DNA from: UBA10649 sp965227045 | GTDB lineage: Bacteria > Actinomycetota > Actinomycetes > S36-B12 | Direction of reading: 5' to 3' | Assembly: GCA_965227045.1 (NCBI GenBank) | Contig: OZ245718.1 | Span: 248,001-312,000, forward strand | Length of the DNA: 64,000 nucleotides | Shown: positions 25,788-34,440 of the stretch, in pieces | How the letters are laid out: each line of letters starts with the position of its first letter | How positions within the stretch are numbered: position 1 is the first letter of the stretch | The notes under the pieces: generated by a model | Databases searched by the model: none | What the model was told of the DNA's origin: nothing | The model's input: only the letters and a program-made list of their open reading frames with translations | Position numbers and translations under genes: made by a program

Positions 25788-26789
25788 ATGGACATCGACG
25801 TGAGTGCACTCAAGTCGCTCGTGCGGGAGAAGGACCTGTCCCTCGAACTGGTCGTCGAGACCATCGAGCAGGCGCTGCTTGTGGCCTACCACCGAACCGA
25901 GGGTGCCGCCCAGAAGTCACGCGTCACGCTCGACCGCAAGACCGGGCACGTGACGGTGTGGGCGGCCGAGCTCGACGAGGAAGGCACGATCGTCCGCGAG
26001 TTCGATGACACTCCCGACGGGTTCGGACGCATCGCGGCGACCACCGCGCGACAGGTGCTGCTCTCGCGCTTGCGCGAGGCCGAGGGCGACGCCACGCTGC
26101 TGGAGTTCACCGGCCGCGAGGGCGACCTGGTGTCCGGAGTCGTCCAGCAGACGACGAACCCGCGCATGGTGCGCGTCGACATCGGCAAGATCGAGGCGAA
26201 CCTGCCTCCCGAGGAGCAGGCGCCGGGGGAGTCCTACCCGCACGGAACGCGCATCAAGTGCCTGGTCACCAACGTCCGCAAGGGCTTCAAAGGCCCGCAG
26301 GTCACCGTCTCGCGCACTCACCCGAACCTGGTCAAGGCGCTCTTCGCCCTCGAGGTGCCCGAGATCGCCGACGGCAGCGTGCAGATAACTGCCATCGCCC
26401 GAGAGGCTGGCCACCGCACGAAGATCGCGGTCCGCTCGACCGTGCCCGGCGTGAACCCCAAGGGGGCGTGCATCGGTCCCATGGGCCAGCGCGTCCGGCA
26501 GGTCATGGCCGAGCTGAACGGGGAGAAGATCGACATCGTCGACCACAGCGACGATCCCGCGGAGATGATCGGGCACGCCCTGTCGCCCGCCCGGGTGTCC
26601 TCGGTCCTCATCGTCGACCCGGTCGCACGGGCAGCGCGCGTGATCGTGCCGGACTACCAGCTGTCGCTGGCGATCGGTCGCGAGGGACAAAACGCCCGAC
26701 TGGCCGCTCGGCTCACCGGCTGGCGCATCGATATCCGGTCCGACACCGCTCCGCCGGCCGAGCCGCGGAACGACGCAGCCACGGACTGA
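25788..26789 (+). CDS. nusA: Transcription termination/antitermination factor NusA
   Basis: Binds RNA polymerase and nascent RNA; 333 residues. Order of domains: N-terminal RNAP-binding domain, S1 domain (about 110-175), then two KH domains marked by GACIGPMGQRVRQVM and LAIGREGQNARLAARLTGW. Like other actinobacterial NusA proteins it lacks the acidic C-terminal repeats of the E. coli protein. Starts 5 bp after rimP. Confidence 0.95.
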   Translation: MDIDVSALKSLVREKDLSLELVVETIEQALLVAYHRTEGAAQKSRVTLDRKTGHVTVWAAELDEEGTIVREFDDTPDGFGRIAATTARQVLLSRLREAEGDATLLEFTGREGDLVSGVVQQTTNPRMVRVDIGKIEANLPPEEQAPGESYPHGTRIKCLVTNVRKGFKGPQVTVSRTHPNLVKALFALEVPEIADGSVQITAIAREAGHRTKIAVRSTVPGVNPKGACIGPMGQRVRQVMAELNGEKIDIVDHSDDPAEMIGHALSPARVSSVLIVDPVARAARVIVPDYQLSLAIGREGQNARLAARLTGWRIDIRSDTAPPAEPRNDAATD

Positions 26790-26794
26790 CGCGG

Positions 26795-27145
26795 GTGTCC
26801 GGAGGGGTACACTCCTCAGCAGGCAGCACGGCCGGCCCCCAGCGCACCTGCGTCGGGTGTCGCGAGCGTGCTGGTCTGTCCGAACTGATGAGGGTTGTCG
26901 CGGTGCTTGGGGCGTGTGTCCCAGACCCCCAGCGGCGACTGCCGGGCCGGGGCGCGAACCTGCACCCAGACCCGCGATGCCTCGAGCGCGCCGAGCGCAA
27001 AAAGGCATTCCCCCGCGCCCTGCGGGTGCCCGGTCCCCTGGACCTGGCCGCCGTCAGGGAGGCCATCAGCGCAGCATCGTCCGCGACACCCGTCGCAGAC
27101 GCAGTGTCGGCCCGACCCGTTCGGGCTCAAGCGGATCCGGAGTGA
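26795..27145 (+). CDS. ylxR: YlxR-family RNA-binding protein
   Basis: DUF448/YlxR protein of about 116 residues, expected between nusA and infB. RTCVGCRERAGLSELMRV near residues 17-34 contains the family cysteines Cys19 and Cys22, and GRGANLHPDPRCLERA follows. GTG at 26795, 5 bp after nusA, is the only start codon I see between the nusA stop and the conserved core. Proposed roles are RNA binding and regulation of translation or RNase P; not settled for this group. Confidence 0.85.
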   Translation: MSGGVHSSAGSTAGPQRTCVGCRERAGLSELMRVVAVLGACVPDPQRRLPGRGANLHPDPRCLERAERKKAFPRALRVPGPLDLAAVREAISAASSATPVADAVSARPVRAQADPE

Positions 27146-27202
27146 TTCGAGGATGAACACCCCATGAGCACGCGAGCATGAAGATGCATCGATTGCACTG
27201 AC

Positions 27203-27226
27203 GGTCCGGAGCACCGCGCCCGGACC
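27203..27226 (+). repeat. Hairpin upstream of infB
   Basis: GGTCCGG (27203-27209) and CCGGACC (27220-27226) form a 7-bp stem with a 10-nt loop, 14 nt before the infB start and directly before its AGGAG ribosome-binding site. It could affect infB translation or be a processing site; no direct evidence. Confidence 0.5.
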
Positions 27227-27240
27227 AAGACAGGAGAAAC

Positions 27241-30024
27241 GTGTCAAAGGTCCGGGTCCATGAGCTCGCTAAGGAGCTCGGGGTTTCCAGCAAGGATGTC
27301 CTCGCCAAACTCCAAGAACTAGGCGAGTTCGTCAAATCAGCCTCCTCAACAGTTGAGGCACCAGTCGTTCGCAAGCTTCGCGAGGCCATGCCGCCTGCGC
27401 CGGAGAAGCCCGAGCGCAAGCCGGCTGCCAAGAAGACGGCCGCCGCCGCGCCCGCTGCCGTGGCAGCCGAGCCCGCTGCCCCTGTCGTCGTCGAGGCGCC
27501 AGCCCCGGTTGAGGCGCCAGCCGCCCCCGCCGAGCCCGTCGCCGTGCCGTCCGCGCCGGCCGCTGCACCGCTCGCCCCCGCAGCCGCCGTCGACGCCCCG
27601 CCCGCCCCCGCAGCCCCGGCCGCGCTGGACGCCGACGGGAATCCTGTCGCGCGCCCGGCTGGCCCGCGTCCGGGCAACAACCCGTTCGGTGGCAGCACCG
27701 GCATGGGCCGCCCGGCTGGCCCGCGTCCGGGCAACAACCCGTTCGGTGGCAGCACCGGCATGGGCCGCGCCGCGCCCGCGGTCCCGGGTGCTCCGCGTCC
27801 CAATCCCGGCACGATGCCTCCCCGCCCTGCTGCTCGACCCGGTGGTCCTGGCATGCGTCCGGGTGCTCCCGGTGGTCCCGGCACGCGTCCGGGTGCTCCC
27901 GGTGGTCCCGGCGCCCGCCCGGGTGCTCCCGGTGCCCGTCCCAGCGGTCCCGGCGGCGGCTACGCCGGTCGGCCCGGTGGCGCTCCCGGCGGCGGCTATG
28001 CCGGCCGCCCCGCCGGCCCAGGCGGCTCGCCCGGCGGTGCGCCAGGCGGCTTCCCCGGTCGTTCGGGTGGCCCCGGCGGCGGTCGTGGCACGACGGCTGG
28101 AGCGTTCGGGCGTCCCGGCGGTCGGCCCTCGCGCGGACGCAAGTCCAAGCGCGCCAAGCGCCAGGAGTTCGACAACATGCAGGCGCCCGTCATGGACGGT
28201 GTGCGGATCTCACGCGGTCGCGGCGAGGTCGTTCGCCTGCCGCGCGGGGCGAGCCTGACGGACTTCGCCGACAAGATCGACGCGATGCCCGCTGACCTCG
28301 TGAAGGTGCTCATCGGCCTCGGCGAGATGGTCACGGCCACCCAGTCGATCGACGACGACACGCTGCGCCTGCTCGGCGGCGAGCTGAACTACGACGTCCA
28401 GGTCGTCTCTCCGGAGGAGGAGGACCGCGAGCTGCTCGAGGCCTACGACCTCGAGTTCGGCGAGGACGAGGGCGACGACTCCGACATGGTGATCCGTCCC
28501 CCGGTCGTCACAGTCATGGGTCACGTCGACCATGGCAAGACGCGCCTGCTCGATGCGATCCGCAAGACCAACGTCATCGGGGGCGAGGCCGGCGGCATCA
28601 CGCAGCACATCGGCGCTTACCAGGTGGCCACGACGACCCGCGAGGGCGTCGAGCGGCGCATCACCTTCATCGATACACCCGGTCACGAGGCGTTCACCGC
28701 CATGCGTGCTCGTGGTGCGCAGGTCACCGACATCTCGATCCTCGTCGTGGCCGCCGATGACGGCGTCAAGCCGCAGACGATTGAGGCGCTCAACCACGCG
28801 CAGGCGGCCGGCGTGCCGATCGTCGTGGCAGTCAACAAGATCGACAAGGAGGGCGCCGATCCCACGCGAGTGCGGTCGCAGCTCACCGAGTACGGCCTTG
28901 TTGCCGAGGAGTTCGGCGGCGACACGATGTTCGTCGACGTGTCGGCGAAGAACGGCATCGGGCTCGAGAACCTGCTCGAGGCTGTTCTGCTCACCGCGGA
29001 TGCAACGCTCGACCTTCGCGCCAACCCGAACCAGGACGCCCAGGGTGTCGCGATCGAGGCTCACCTCGACCGCGGCCGTGGCCCGGTGGCAACCGTGCTC
29101 GTCCAGCGCGGAACGCTCCGCGCCGGCGACTCGATCGTTGCCGGTGACGCGTTCGGCCGTGTTCGCGCGATGCTCGACGACGAGGGCAACCCCGTCGACG
29201 TGGCCGGTCCCGCGTTCCCGGTCCAGGTGCTCGGCCTCACGTCGGTTCCCGGTGCGGGCGACAGCTTCATGGTCGTCGCCGAGGACCGCGTCGCACGGCA
29301 GATCGCCCAGACCCGGCAGGCCCGCGAGCGCAATGCGCTGCTGGCCAAGAACCGCGTCAAGCGTTCGCTCGAGGACTTCCTGGAGTCGCTGGAGAAGGGC
29401 GAGGTCGCCGAGCTCACGCTCATCATCAAGGGCGACGTGTCCGGCTCCGTCGAGGCACTCGAGGATGCGCTGCTCAAGATCGATGTCGGCGAGGAGGTCA
29501 ACCTCCGCGTTATCCACCGCGGTGTCGGTGCGATCAACAAGAACGACGTCACCTTGGCCAGCGCGTCGAAGGCCGTCATCATCGGCTTCAACGTCCGGCC
29601 CGAGGGCAAGGTCGCTGAGCTCGCCACCGAAGAGGGCGTGGATGTGCGCTACTACAGCGTCATCTACCAGGCCATCGAAGAGGTCGAGGCGGCCCTGCGC
29701 GGCATGCTCAAGCCGGAGTTCGAGGAGGTGCAGCTCGGCACGGCAGAGGTCCGCGAGGTCTTCAAGTCGAGCAAGTTCGGCACCATCGCAGGCTGCCTCG
29801 TGCAGTCGGGCGACATCCGCCGCAACGGCAAGGCACGCCTCGTGCGCGACGGCTCGGTGGTTGCCGAGAGCGTCACGATCGCCGGTCTGCGCCGCTTCAA
29901 GGATGACGTCACCGAGGTCCGCGAGGGCTTCGAGTGCGGCATCAACCTTGGCTCCTTCCAGGACGTCAAGGTCGGCGACGTGATCGAGACCTTCGAGATG
30001 CGCGAGAAGCCCCGCAAGGCCTGA
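27241..30024 (+). CDS. infB: Translation initiation factor IF-2
   Basis: GTPase placing initiator tRNA on the 30S subunit; 927 residues. The start SKVRVHELAKELGVSSKDVL is the IF2 N-terminal domain. Residues about 45-300 are a low-complexity Ala/Pro then Gly/Pro/Arg-rich region with tandem repeats. The GTPase domain begins with G1 GHVDHGKT (427-434), followed by DTPGHEAF and NKID, and the C-terminal domains II-IV follow. GTG start with AGGAG upstream. The extended disordered segment is usual for actinobacterial IF2, which makes this one long compared with roughly 740-890 residues elsewhere. Confidence 0.96.
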   Translation: MSKVRVHELAKELGVSSKDVLAKLQELGEFVKSASSTVEAPVVRKLREAMPPAPEKPERKPAAKKTAAAAPAAVAAEPAAPVVVEAPAPVEAPAAPAEPVAVPSAPAAAPLAPAAAVDAPPAPAAPAALDADGNPVARPAGPRPGNNPFGGSTGMGRPAGPRPGNNPFGGSTGMGRAAPAVPGAPRPNPGTMPPRPAARPGGPGMRPGAPGGPGTRPGAPGGPGARPGAPGARPSGPGGGYAGRPGGAPGGGYAGRPAGPGGSPGGAPGGFPGRSGGPGGGRGTTAGAFGRPGGRPSRGRKSKRAKRQEFDNMQAPVMDGVRISRGRGEVVRLPRGASLTDFADKIDAMPADLVKVLIGLGEMVTATQSIDDDTLRLLGGELNYDVQVVSPEEEDRELLEAYDLEFGEDEGDDSDMVIRPPVVTVMGHVDHGKTRLLDAIRKTNVIGGEAGGITQHIGAYQVATTTREGVERRITFIDTPGHEAFTAMRARGAQVTDISILVVAADDGVKPQTIEALNHAQAAGVPIVVAVNKIDKEGADPTRVRSQLTEYGLVAEEFGGDTMFVDVSAKNGIGLENLLEAVLLTADATLDLRANPNQDAQGVAIEAHLDRGRGPVATVLVQRGTLRAGDSIVAGDAFGRVRAMLDDEGNPVDVAGPAFPVQVLGLTSVPGAGDSFMVVAEDRVARQIAQTRQARERNALLAKNRVKRSLEDFLESLEKGEVAELTLIIKGDVSGSVEALEDALLKIDVGEEVNLRVIHRGVGAINKNDVTLASASKAVIIGFNVRPEGKVAELATEEGVDVRYYSVIYQAIEEVEAALRGMLKPEFEEVQLGTAEVREVFKSSKFGTIAGCLVQSGDIRRNGKARLVRDGSVVAESVTIAGLRRFKDDVTEVREGFECGINLGSFQDVKVGDVIETFEMREKPRKA
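27652..27765 (+). repeat. Two identical 57-bp tandem units in infB
   Basis: 27652-27708 and 27709-27765 are identical at every base and each encodes 19 residues (RPAGPRPGNNPFGGSTGMG). Identity at silent positions points to recent duplication. A shorter Gly-Pro-rich repeat (GGPGxRPGAP units) follows at about 27838-27940. Confidence 0.9.
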
Positions 30025-30034
30025 TCTGCAACGT

Positions 30035-30064
30035 GGTCCTGCCGTCCTTCGGGGCGGCAGGACC
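30035..30064 (+). terminator. Stable UUCG-loop hairpin after infB
   Basis: A 13-bp stem (30035-30047 with 30052-30064, one G-T wobble) closed by the very stable TTCG tetraloop, 10 bp after the infB stop and 42 bp before rbfA. It has no T-run, so it may attenuate or protect mRNA rather than end transcription fully. Confidence 0.6.
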
Positions 30065-30106
30065 CTCGGACGGATGGGCAGCAAACGCACAGCAAGGAGT
30101 GGACTG

Positions 30107-30577
30107 ATGAGCAGCGAGGCACGGCAGCGCAAGTTCGCCGATCGCGTGAAGGTGATCGTGGCCGAGACGCTCGAGAAGAAGATCAAGGACCCCCGGCTCG
30201 GCTTCATCACCGTGACCGAGGTCCGCGTGACTCCCGACCTGCGCGAGGCCACGGTCTTCTACACGGTCTACGGCGACGAGGAAGCGCGCATGTCTACCGC
30301 CGCTGCGCTGGCGTCGGCCAAGGGCGTGCTGCGCAGCGAGGTCGGCAAGCAGACCGGCATCAAGTTCACCCCGACGCTGGACTTCATCCCCGACGCGATT
30401 CCCGAGACCGCCCGTGCACTGGAGGACCTCCTCCAGCAGGCCGCTGTTGCAGATGCAGCCGTGCACGCGCAGGCCGCCAACGCTCGGTACGCCGGCGACG
30501 AGGACCCGTACCGCAAGCCGGTGGCAGAGGACGACGACGAGGATCAGGCGGACGCAGCTCTTCCGCCCTCGGCGTGA
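30107..30577 (+). CDS. rbfA: Ribosome-binding factor A
   Basis: 30S maturation factor, 156 residues. Recognised by RKFADRVKVIVAETLEKKI, DPRLGFITVTEVRVTPDLR and the KFTPTLDFIPD segment. The C-terminal tail is acidic and low-complexity (AEDDDEDQADAA). ATG at 30107 has AAGGAG 7 nt upstream. Stop overlaps the truB start (GTGA). Confidence 0.94.
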   Translation: MSSEARQRKFADRVKVIVAETLEKKIKDPRLGFITVTEVRVTPDLREATVFYTVYGDEEARMSTAAALASAKGVLRSEVGKQTGIKFTPTLDFIPDAIPETARALEDLLQQAAVADAAVHAQAANARYAGDEDPYRKPVAEDDDEDQADAALPPSA

Positions 30578-31458
30578 CCGAGTCCGGCCTGCTCGTTCTC
30601 GACAAGCCGTCGGGGCTCACCTCGCACGACGTCGTGGCCCGCGTCCGGCGCATCCTCGGCACCCGCAAGGTCGGTCACGCCGGCACCCTCGACCCGATGG
30701 CGACCGGAGTGCTTGTCGTGGGCGTGAACCGGGCTACGCGACTGCTCGGTCACCTGGCCCTCCAGGACAAGCGGTACCTCGCGACGGTGCGGCTGGGCAC
30801 GACGACGGTCAGCGACGATGCCGACGGGGAGGTTGTCACCGTTGCCCCAATAGCTGACCTTGAGGCCGTCACCGACGACGCGATCCGCGCCGCCGCAGCG
30901 AGGTTCCAAGGCCTGATCGAGCAGCGGCCGAGTTCTGTCAGCGCGATCAAGGTCGACGGCCGTCGCGCGTACGACCGCGTGCGGTCGGGCGAGGATGTGG
31001 AACTCGCCTCGCGCACGGTGACGGTCTCGCGACTAGATGTGCTCTCCATCTCCCGTGCCGCCTCGGCGATTGACGTCGAGATCGACGTGGAATGCAGCAC
31101 GGGCACCTACGTCCGAGCGCTGGCCCGCGACATCGGCGCGCTGCTTGGCGTAGGCGGTCACCTGACCAGCCTGCGCCGTACTCGCGTCGGGCCGTTCGAC
31201 CGGCCGATCAGCCTCGCGGTACTCGAGGAGAGCGCAGGGTCAGCGCTCATCGAGATGTCCGCCGTGGCCCGTGACTGCTTCGCGGTCTGGGACGTCGACG
31301 AGGAGCAGGCGCGCGCCGTCCGCTTCGGTCAGCGGATCCCGTGGCTCGGCCCCGACGGATCGGGAGCAGCGGTGGCGCTAGTCGGCCCCGATGGCGACTT
31401 CCTGGCGCTCGCGTCCGACGACGACGGCACCGCTCGCTACCTGGCCGTCCTCGCCTAG
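30574..31458 (+). CDS. truB: tRNA pseudouridine-55 synthase
   Basis: Makes pseudouridine 55 in the tRNA T-loop; 294 residues. The catalytic Asp40 is in HAGTLDPMATGVL, and GLLVLDKPSGLTSHD and DVECSTGTYVRALARDIG are signature segments. A C-terminal actinobacterial TruB extension (about 215-294) is present. GTG start overlaps rbfA by 4 bp. The stop codon lies within the -10 of ribF. Confidence 0.95.
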   Translation: MTESGLLVLDKPSGLTSHDVVARVRRILGTRKVGHAGTLDPMATGVLVVGVNRATRLLGHLALQDKRYLATVRLGTTTVSDDADGEVVTVAPIADLEAVTDDAIRAAAARFQGLIEQRPSSVSAIKVDGRRAYDRVRSGEDVELASRTVTVSRLDVLSISRAASAIDVEIDVECSTGTYVRALARDIGALLGVGGHLTSLRRTRVGPFDRPISLAVLEESAGSALIEMSAVARDCFAVWDVDEEQARAVRFGQRIPWLGPDGSGAAVALVGPDGDFLALASDDDGTARYLAVLA

Positions 31459-31461
31459 GCT
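31456..31461 (+). promoter_or_regulatory. -10 of leaderless ribF (TAGGCT), overlapping the truB stop
   Basis: TAGGCT begins with the TAG stop of truB and ends 8 nt before the ribF ATG at 31470. There is no ribosome-binding site. Confidence 0.45.
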
Positions 31462-31469
31462 GACCCGCG

Positions 31470-32405
31470 ATGTCCACCGCCGCGCACACCGAAACCCCCG
31501 ACGCCGCCCCCGGCGGCTGTGTCGCCTGCGTCGGCTTCTTCGACGGTGTCCATCGTGGCCATCAGGCGCTGGTGGCGTACGCGCGGGCCAGGGCCGACCT
31601 GCGCGGCCTCCCACTGGTGGTCGTCACATTCGACCCGCACCCGATGTCCGTCGTGCGTCCTGGCAGCGAGCCGACACTGCTGGCGACCCTCGACCATCGG
31701 ATCGCACTGCTGCTCGAGGCGGGCGCTGACGAGGTCGACGTCCTGGACTTCAACGCGGACCTTGCCGCAACCGAGCCCGAGGCCTTCGTCGAGGAGATTC
31801 TCGTCGGGCGGCTCGCGGTGCGGGAGGTCGTCGTCGGCGAGAACTTCCGCTTCGGCCATCGCGCGCGCGGCACCACGGAGACCCTTCGCGGTGAAGGCGG
31901 GCGACTCGGATTCGAGGTGTCTGTGCTTCCGCTCGTCGGCGCGGGTGAGCAGCGCTGGTCCTCAACCGGAACGCGCCGGCTCGTCGCGTCTGGTGACGTC
32001 GTCGAGGCCGCGGCGGCGCTCGGCCGCCCCTACCGACTCGACGGCATCGTCGTGCACGGAGACCATCGTGGGCGCGAGCTCGGATTCCCCACGGCGAACA
32101 TGCAGTGGGAGGGGTCGCCGACGATTCCTGCCGACGGTGTCTATGCCGGCTGGGTGATCACGAGCGATGAGCGCTATCCCGCGGCGATCTCGGTCGGCAC
32201 GAATCCGCAGTTCGACGGGCATGATCGGCGGGTGGAGGCGTACGTCCTCGACCGCGACGATCTCGACCTGTACGGGCAGGCGTTCAGCATCGAGTTCACC
32301 GACTGGATCCGGGGCCAGGCGACGTTCTCGGATCTCGCCGGTCTCATCGCGCGCATGAGTGAGGATGTTGCCGCCGCCCGCACCCTGCTCGTCTCCCGTG
32401 GCTGA
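31470..32405 (+). CDS. ribF: Bifunctional riboflavin kinase / FAD synthetase
   Basis: Converts riboflavin to FMN and then FAD; 311 residues. The N-terminal adenylyltransferase domain has GFFDGVHRGHQ (His28, His31) and TFDPHPMSV; the C-terminal kinase domain has RPYRLDGIVVHGD and GFPTANM. The stop overlaps the start of the next membrane-protein gene by 8 bp. Confidence 0.95.
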   Translation: MSTAAHTETPDAAPGGCVACVGFFDGVHRGHQALVAYARARADLRGLPLVVVTFDPHPMSVVRPGSEPTLLATLDHRIALLLEAGADEVDVLDFNADLAATEPEAFVEEILVGRLAVREVVVGENFRFGHRARGTTETLRGEGGRLGFEVSVLPLVGAGEQRWSSTGTRRLVASGDVVEAAAALGRPYRLDGIVVHGDHRGRELGFPTANMQWEGSPTIPADGVYAGWVITSDERYPAAISVGTNPQFDGHDRRVEAYVLDRDDLDLYGQAFSIEFTDWIRGQATFSDLAGLIARMSEDVAAARTLLVSRG

Positions 32406-33534
32406 CACTCGCCTACGGGCTACCGAGCGCTGGTTCTACCGGCGCGGGCTGCCGTTCCTCGTCGAGGACTACCGGTCGTCGACCAACGTGTGGACGCGCG
32501 CCACTCCGGCGCTGGCGGTCTGCTTCATCATCCTCGTCCTCGGGTCGGCCGCGAGCTTCGACGACGCAGCCGGCGCGGTCACCGGCGTCATCGTCACCGT
32601 CGTTGTGGCGGTTGTCTACGCCTGGTGGAACAAACGCCGCGGTCGTTCGTGGCTCGCTGCGCCCGATCGTGTGACGTGGCCGGTGCTCGTCGGATTCATC
32701 GTGATCCCGGGCCTCGTCACGGTCCTGTCGAGTCGGACGATCCAGACAACGATCGAGACCGTCAGCCTCGCCGTGTTCATCCTCGCGGTTGCATGGGTGC
32801 TCGCGCGCTACGCGATCGTCGCACTGTGCGGCTGGGCGATCCGCTACACCTTCCGCGGGTTCAGCGACCTGTACCGGCTGACCACGCGCGCGCTGCCTTT
32901 GCTTCTGCTGTTCATCGTGTTCTTGTTCCTCAATACCGAGGTGTGGCAGATGGCGGGCGGGCTGCCGGCCGGTCACCTGTGGGTCGTCATCGGCATGTTC
33001 ATGGTCTTCGGGATCGTGTTCGTCGTCGGCCGCGTGCCGGAGGAGATCAGGCTGATCGAGGCCGCGACCACGCGGGACCAGGTGATCCTCGCCTGTGCTC
33101 GCACTCCATTGGCCGAGGTCGCGACCACGCTGGATGACCTCGACACTCCGGTTCCGCTCAATCGGCGGCAGAAGGCGAACATCGGCCTGGTCATGACCGT
33201 GGCCCAGTTGGTGCAGGTGGCGCTGTTCGCAGTCGTCGTCTGGCTGTTCCTCGTGGTCTTCGGGTCCCTCGCCGTCTCCGTAGCGCTGCAGCGGATCTGG
33301 ATGGATGGCGCAGCACCCGTCGACCTGATCTGGGAGTGGGGCCAGGGCTACGGAGTGACGCGACAGCTGATGCGCGTGTCCCTCTTCCTCGCGGCCTTCT
33401 CCGGGTTCTACGTCACGATCTACACCGCCATCGACGCGACGTACCGCGAGCACTTCTACGACCGCATCCGTATGGACCTCGAGCGATCGCTGTCGGTTCG
33501 ACGCGCCTACGTCCTGCTGTTCAGGCGCGGATGA
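32398..33534 (+). CDS. Multi-pass membrane protein of unknown function
   Basis: 378 residues, start GTG at 32398 overlapping ribF. About seven hydrophobic segments, two of them at roughly residues 40-80 and a strongly hydrophobic pair near 168-205 (LPLLLLFIVFLFLN). The soluble part in the middle (about 220-265) is acidic and contains PVPLNRRQKANIGLVM, followed by two more membrane segments and a basic C-terminus. No family recognised. Overlap with ribF and with the CPBP gene (ATGA) puts all three in one translational chain. Confidence 0.75.
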   Translation: MADTRLRATERWFYRRGLPFLVEDYRSSTNVWTRATPALAVCFIILVLGSAASFDDAAGAVTGVIVTVVVAVVYAWWNKRRGRSWLAAPDRVTWPVLVGFIVIPGLVTVLSSRTIQTTIETVSLAVFILAVAWVLARYAIVALCGWAIRYTFRGFSDLYRLTTRALPLLLLFIVFLFLNTEVWQMAGGLPAGHLWVVIGMFMVFGIVFVVGRVPEEIRLIEAATTRDQVILACARTPLAEVATTLDDLDTPVPLNRRQKANIGLVMTVAQLVQVALFAVVVWLFLVVFGSLAVSVALQRIWMDGAAPVDLIWEWGQGYGVTRQLMRVSLFLAAFSGFYVTIYTAIDATYREHFYDRIRMDLERSLSVRRAYVLLFRRG

Positions 33535-34439
33535 GCAGCGACACCGAGCCGCAGGTCGAGGTCCACGAGCCGGCCGGGGAGCCGGGCTGGCGCGAGGTCT
33601 TCGCGGTGCAGCGCCCGGGCCTGGTCGCAGGCGTGGTGGCGGCGGTTGCGCTCGGGACATTCGGCTACGCGGCGACCCTCATCTCCGTGTTCGACGCCCA
33701 CGACTGGTGGGGCCGCAGCCTCGTCGGCATGGGCCTTGCCTTCGGATTCGAGTTCGTCGTCATCGGACTGCTGACGCTCCGGACCACGTCTGCGCCCAGG
33801 CAATTGCTCGGCTTCCTGGCGACGGCGTGGTTCGGGGTCACCATGGTCAGCTGGCTGCCGCGGCAGCGCCCGGCCGGCTGGCCCGAGCTGGTCCAACTGG
33901 GCTGGTGGGCGGGGTGGGCCGTCATCATCTTCGTCACCGTTCCGACCGTCTACGCGCTCGTCATGAAGCAGAGCATCCGCGACTACGGCCTGCGTCTAGG
34001 ACTGTTCCGCGGGGAGTTCCGGATCTTCGCCATTCTGCTGCCCGCGATCTTCATCGGCGCGTACCTGTCCGCGGGCCAGCCGCGCTTCCAGGCGGTCTAT
34101 CCGTTCTATCACGGCTGGCCGGACGGCTCGGGCACGCCGTTTCACCTCATCGGCTGGTGGCTGATGTACGCCTCCACCTTCGTCGCGCTCGAGTACTTCT
34201 TCCGTGGCTTCATGGTCTCCGCAGGCTTCCGGCTCGTGAGCTGGTGGGCCATCCCGGCGATGGCGGCCCCGTACTGCCTCATCCACCTCGACAAGCCGGT
34301 GCCCGAAATGGTCACCAGCCTGTTCGGGGGTCTGCTGCTCGGAGTGGTCGCCTTGCGCACGCGATCGATCCTCGCCGGGGTGCTGGCCCACGTGACACTG
34401 GCCATCGGCACCGACGCCGCGGTGCTCCTGAGGCGCTGA
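33531..34439 (+). CDS. CPBP (CAAX/Abi-type) intramembrane protease family protein
   Basis: 302-residue membrane protein with about seven hydrophobic segments. The C-terminal half carries the CPBP motifs in modified form: LEYFFRGF at 220-227 (usual motif EExxxR; the first Glu is Leu here, Glu221 and Arg225 kept), His252 in YCLIHLDKP and His287 in GVLAHVTLA. Similar LExFFRG variants exist in the family, so it may be active. Substrate unknown. Starts by ATGA overlap with the membrane protein upstream; its last 27 bp recur downstream (see repeats). Confidence 0.8.
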   Translation: MSSDTEPQVEVHEPAGEPGWREVFAVQRPGLVAGVVAAVALGTFGYAATLISVFDAHDWWGRSLVGMGLAFGFEFVVIGLLTLRTTSAPRQLLGFLATAWFGVTMVSWLPRQRPAGWPELVQLGWWAGWAVIIFVTVPTVYALVMKQSIRDYGLRLGLFRGEFRIFAILLPAIFIGAYLSAGQPRFQAVYPFYHGWPDGSGTPFHLIGWWLMYASTFVALEYFFRGFMVSAGFRLVSWWAIPAMAAPYCLIHLDKPVPEMVTSLFGGLLLGVVALRTRSILAGVLAHVTLAIGTDAAVLLRR

Positions 34440-34440
34440 G
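34414..34440 (+). repeat. 27-bp direct repeat, left copy
   Basis: Exact match to 34535-34561; it includes the last codons and TGA stop of the CPBP gene. The 94 bp between the two copies contain family A hairpin copy 2. Flanking bases on both sides differ between the copies, so the match is exactly 27 bp. Confidence 0.9.

Noticed and set aside
26808..26813. TACACT hexamer at the start of ylxR as another leaderless promoter
   Set aside because: No start codon lies 6-8 nt downstream, and the hexamer falls inside the ylxR reading frame.
27652..27940. Regular repeats in infB considered as a CRISPR or mobile repeat
   Set aside because: Units are directly tandem without spacers, in frame, and encode a Gly-Pro-rich segment expected in actinobacterial IF2.
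28210..30252. 680-codon frame antisense to infB
   Set aside because: Shadow of infB; no start signals or family motifs.
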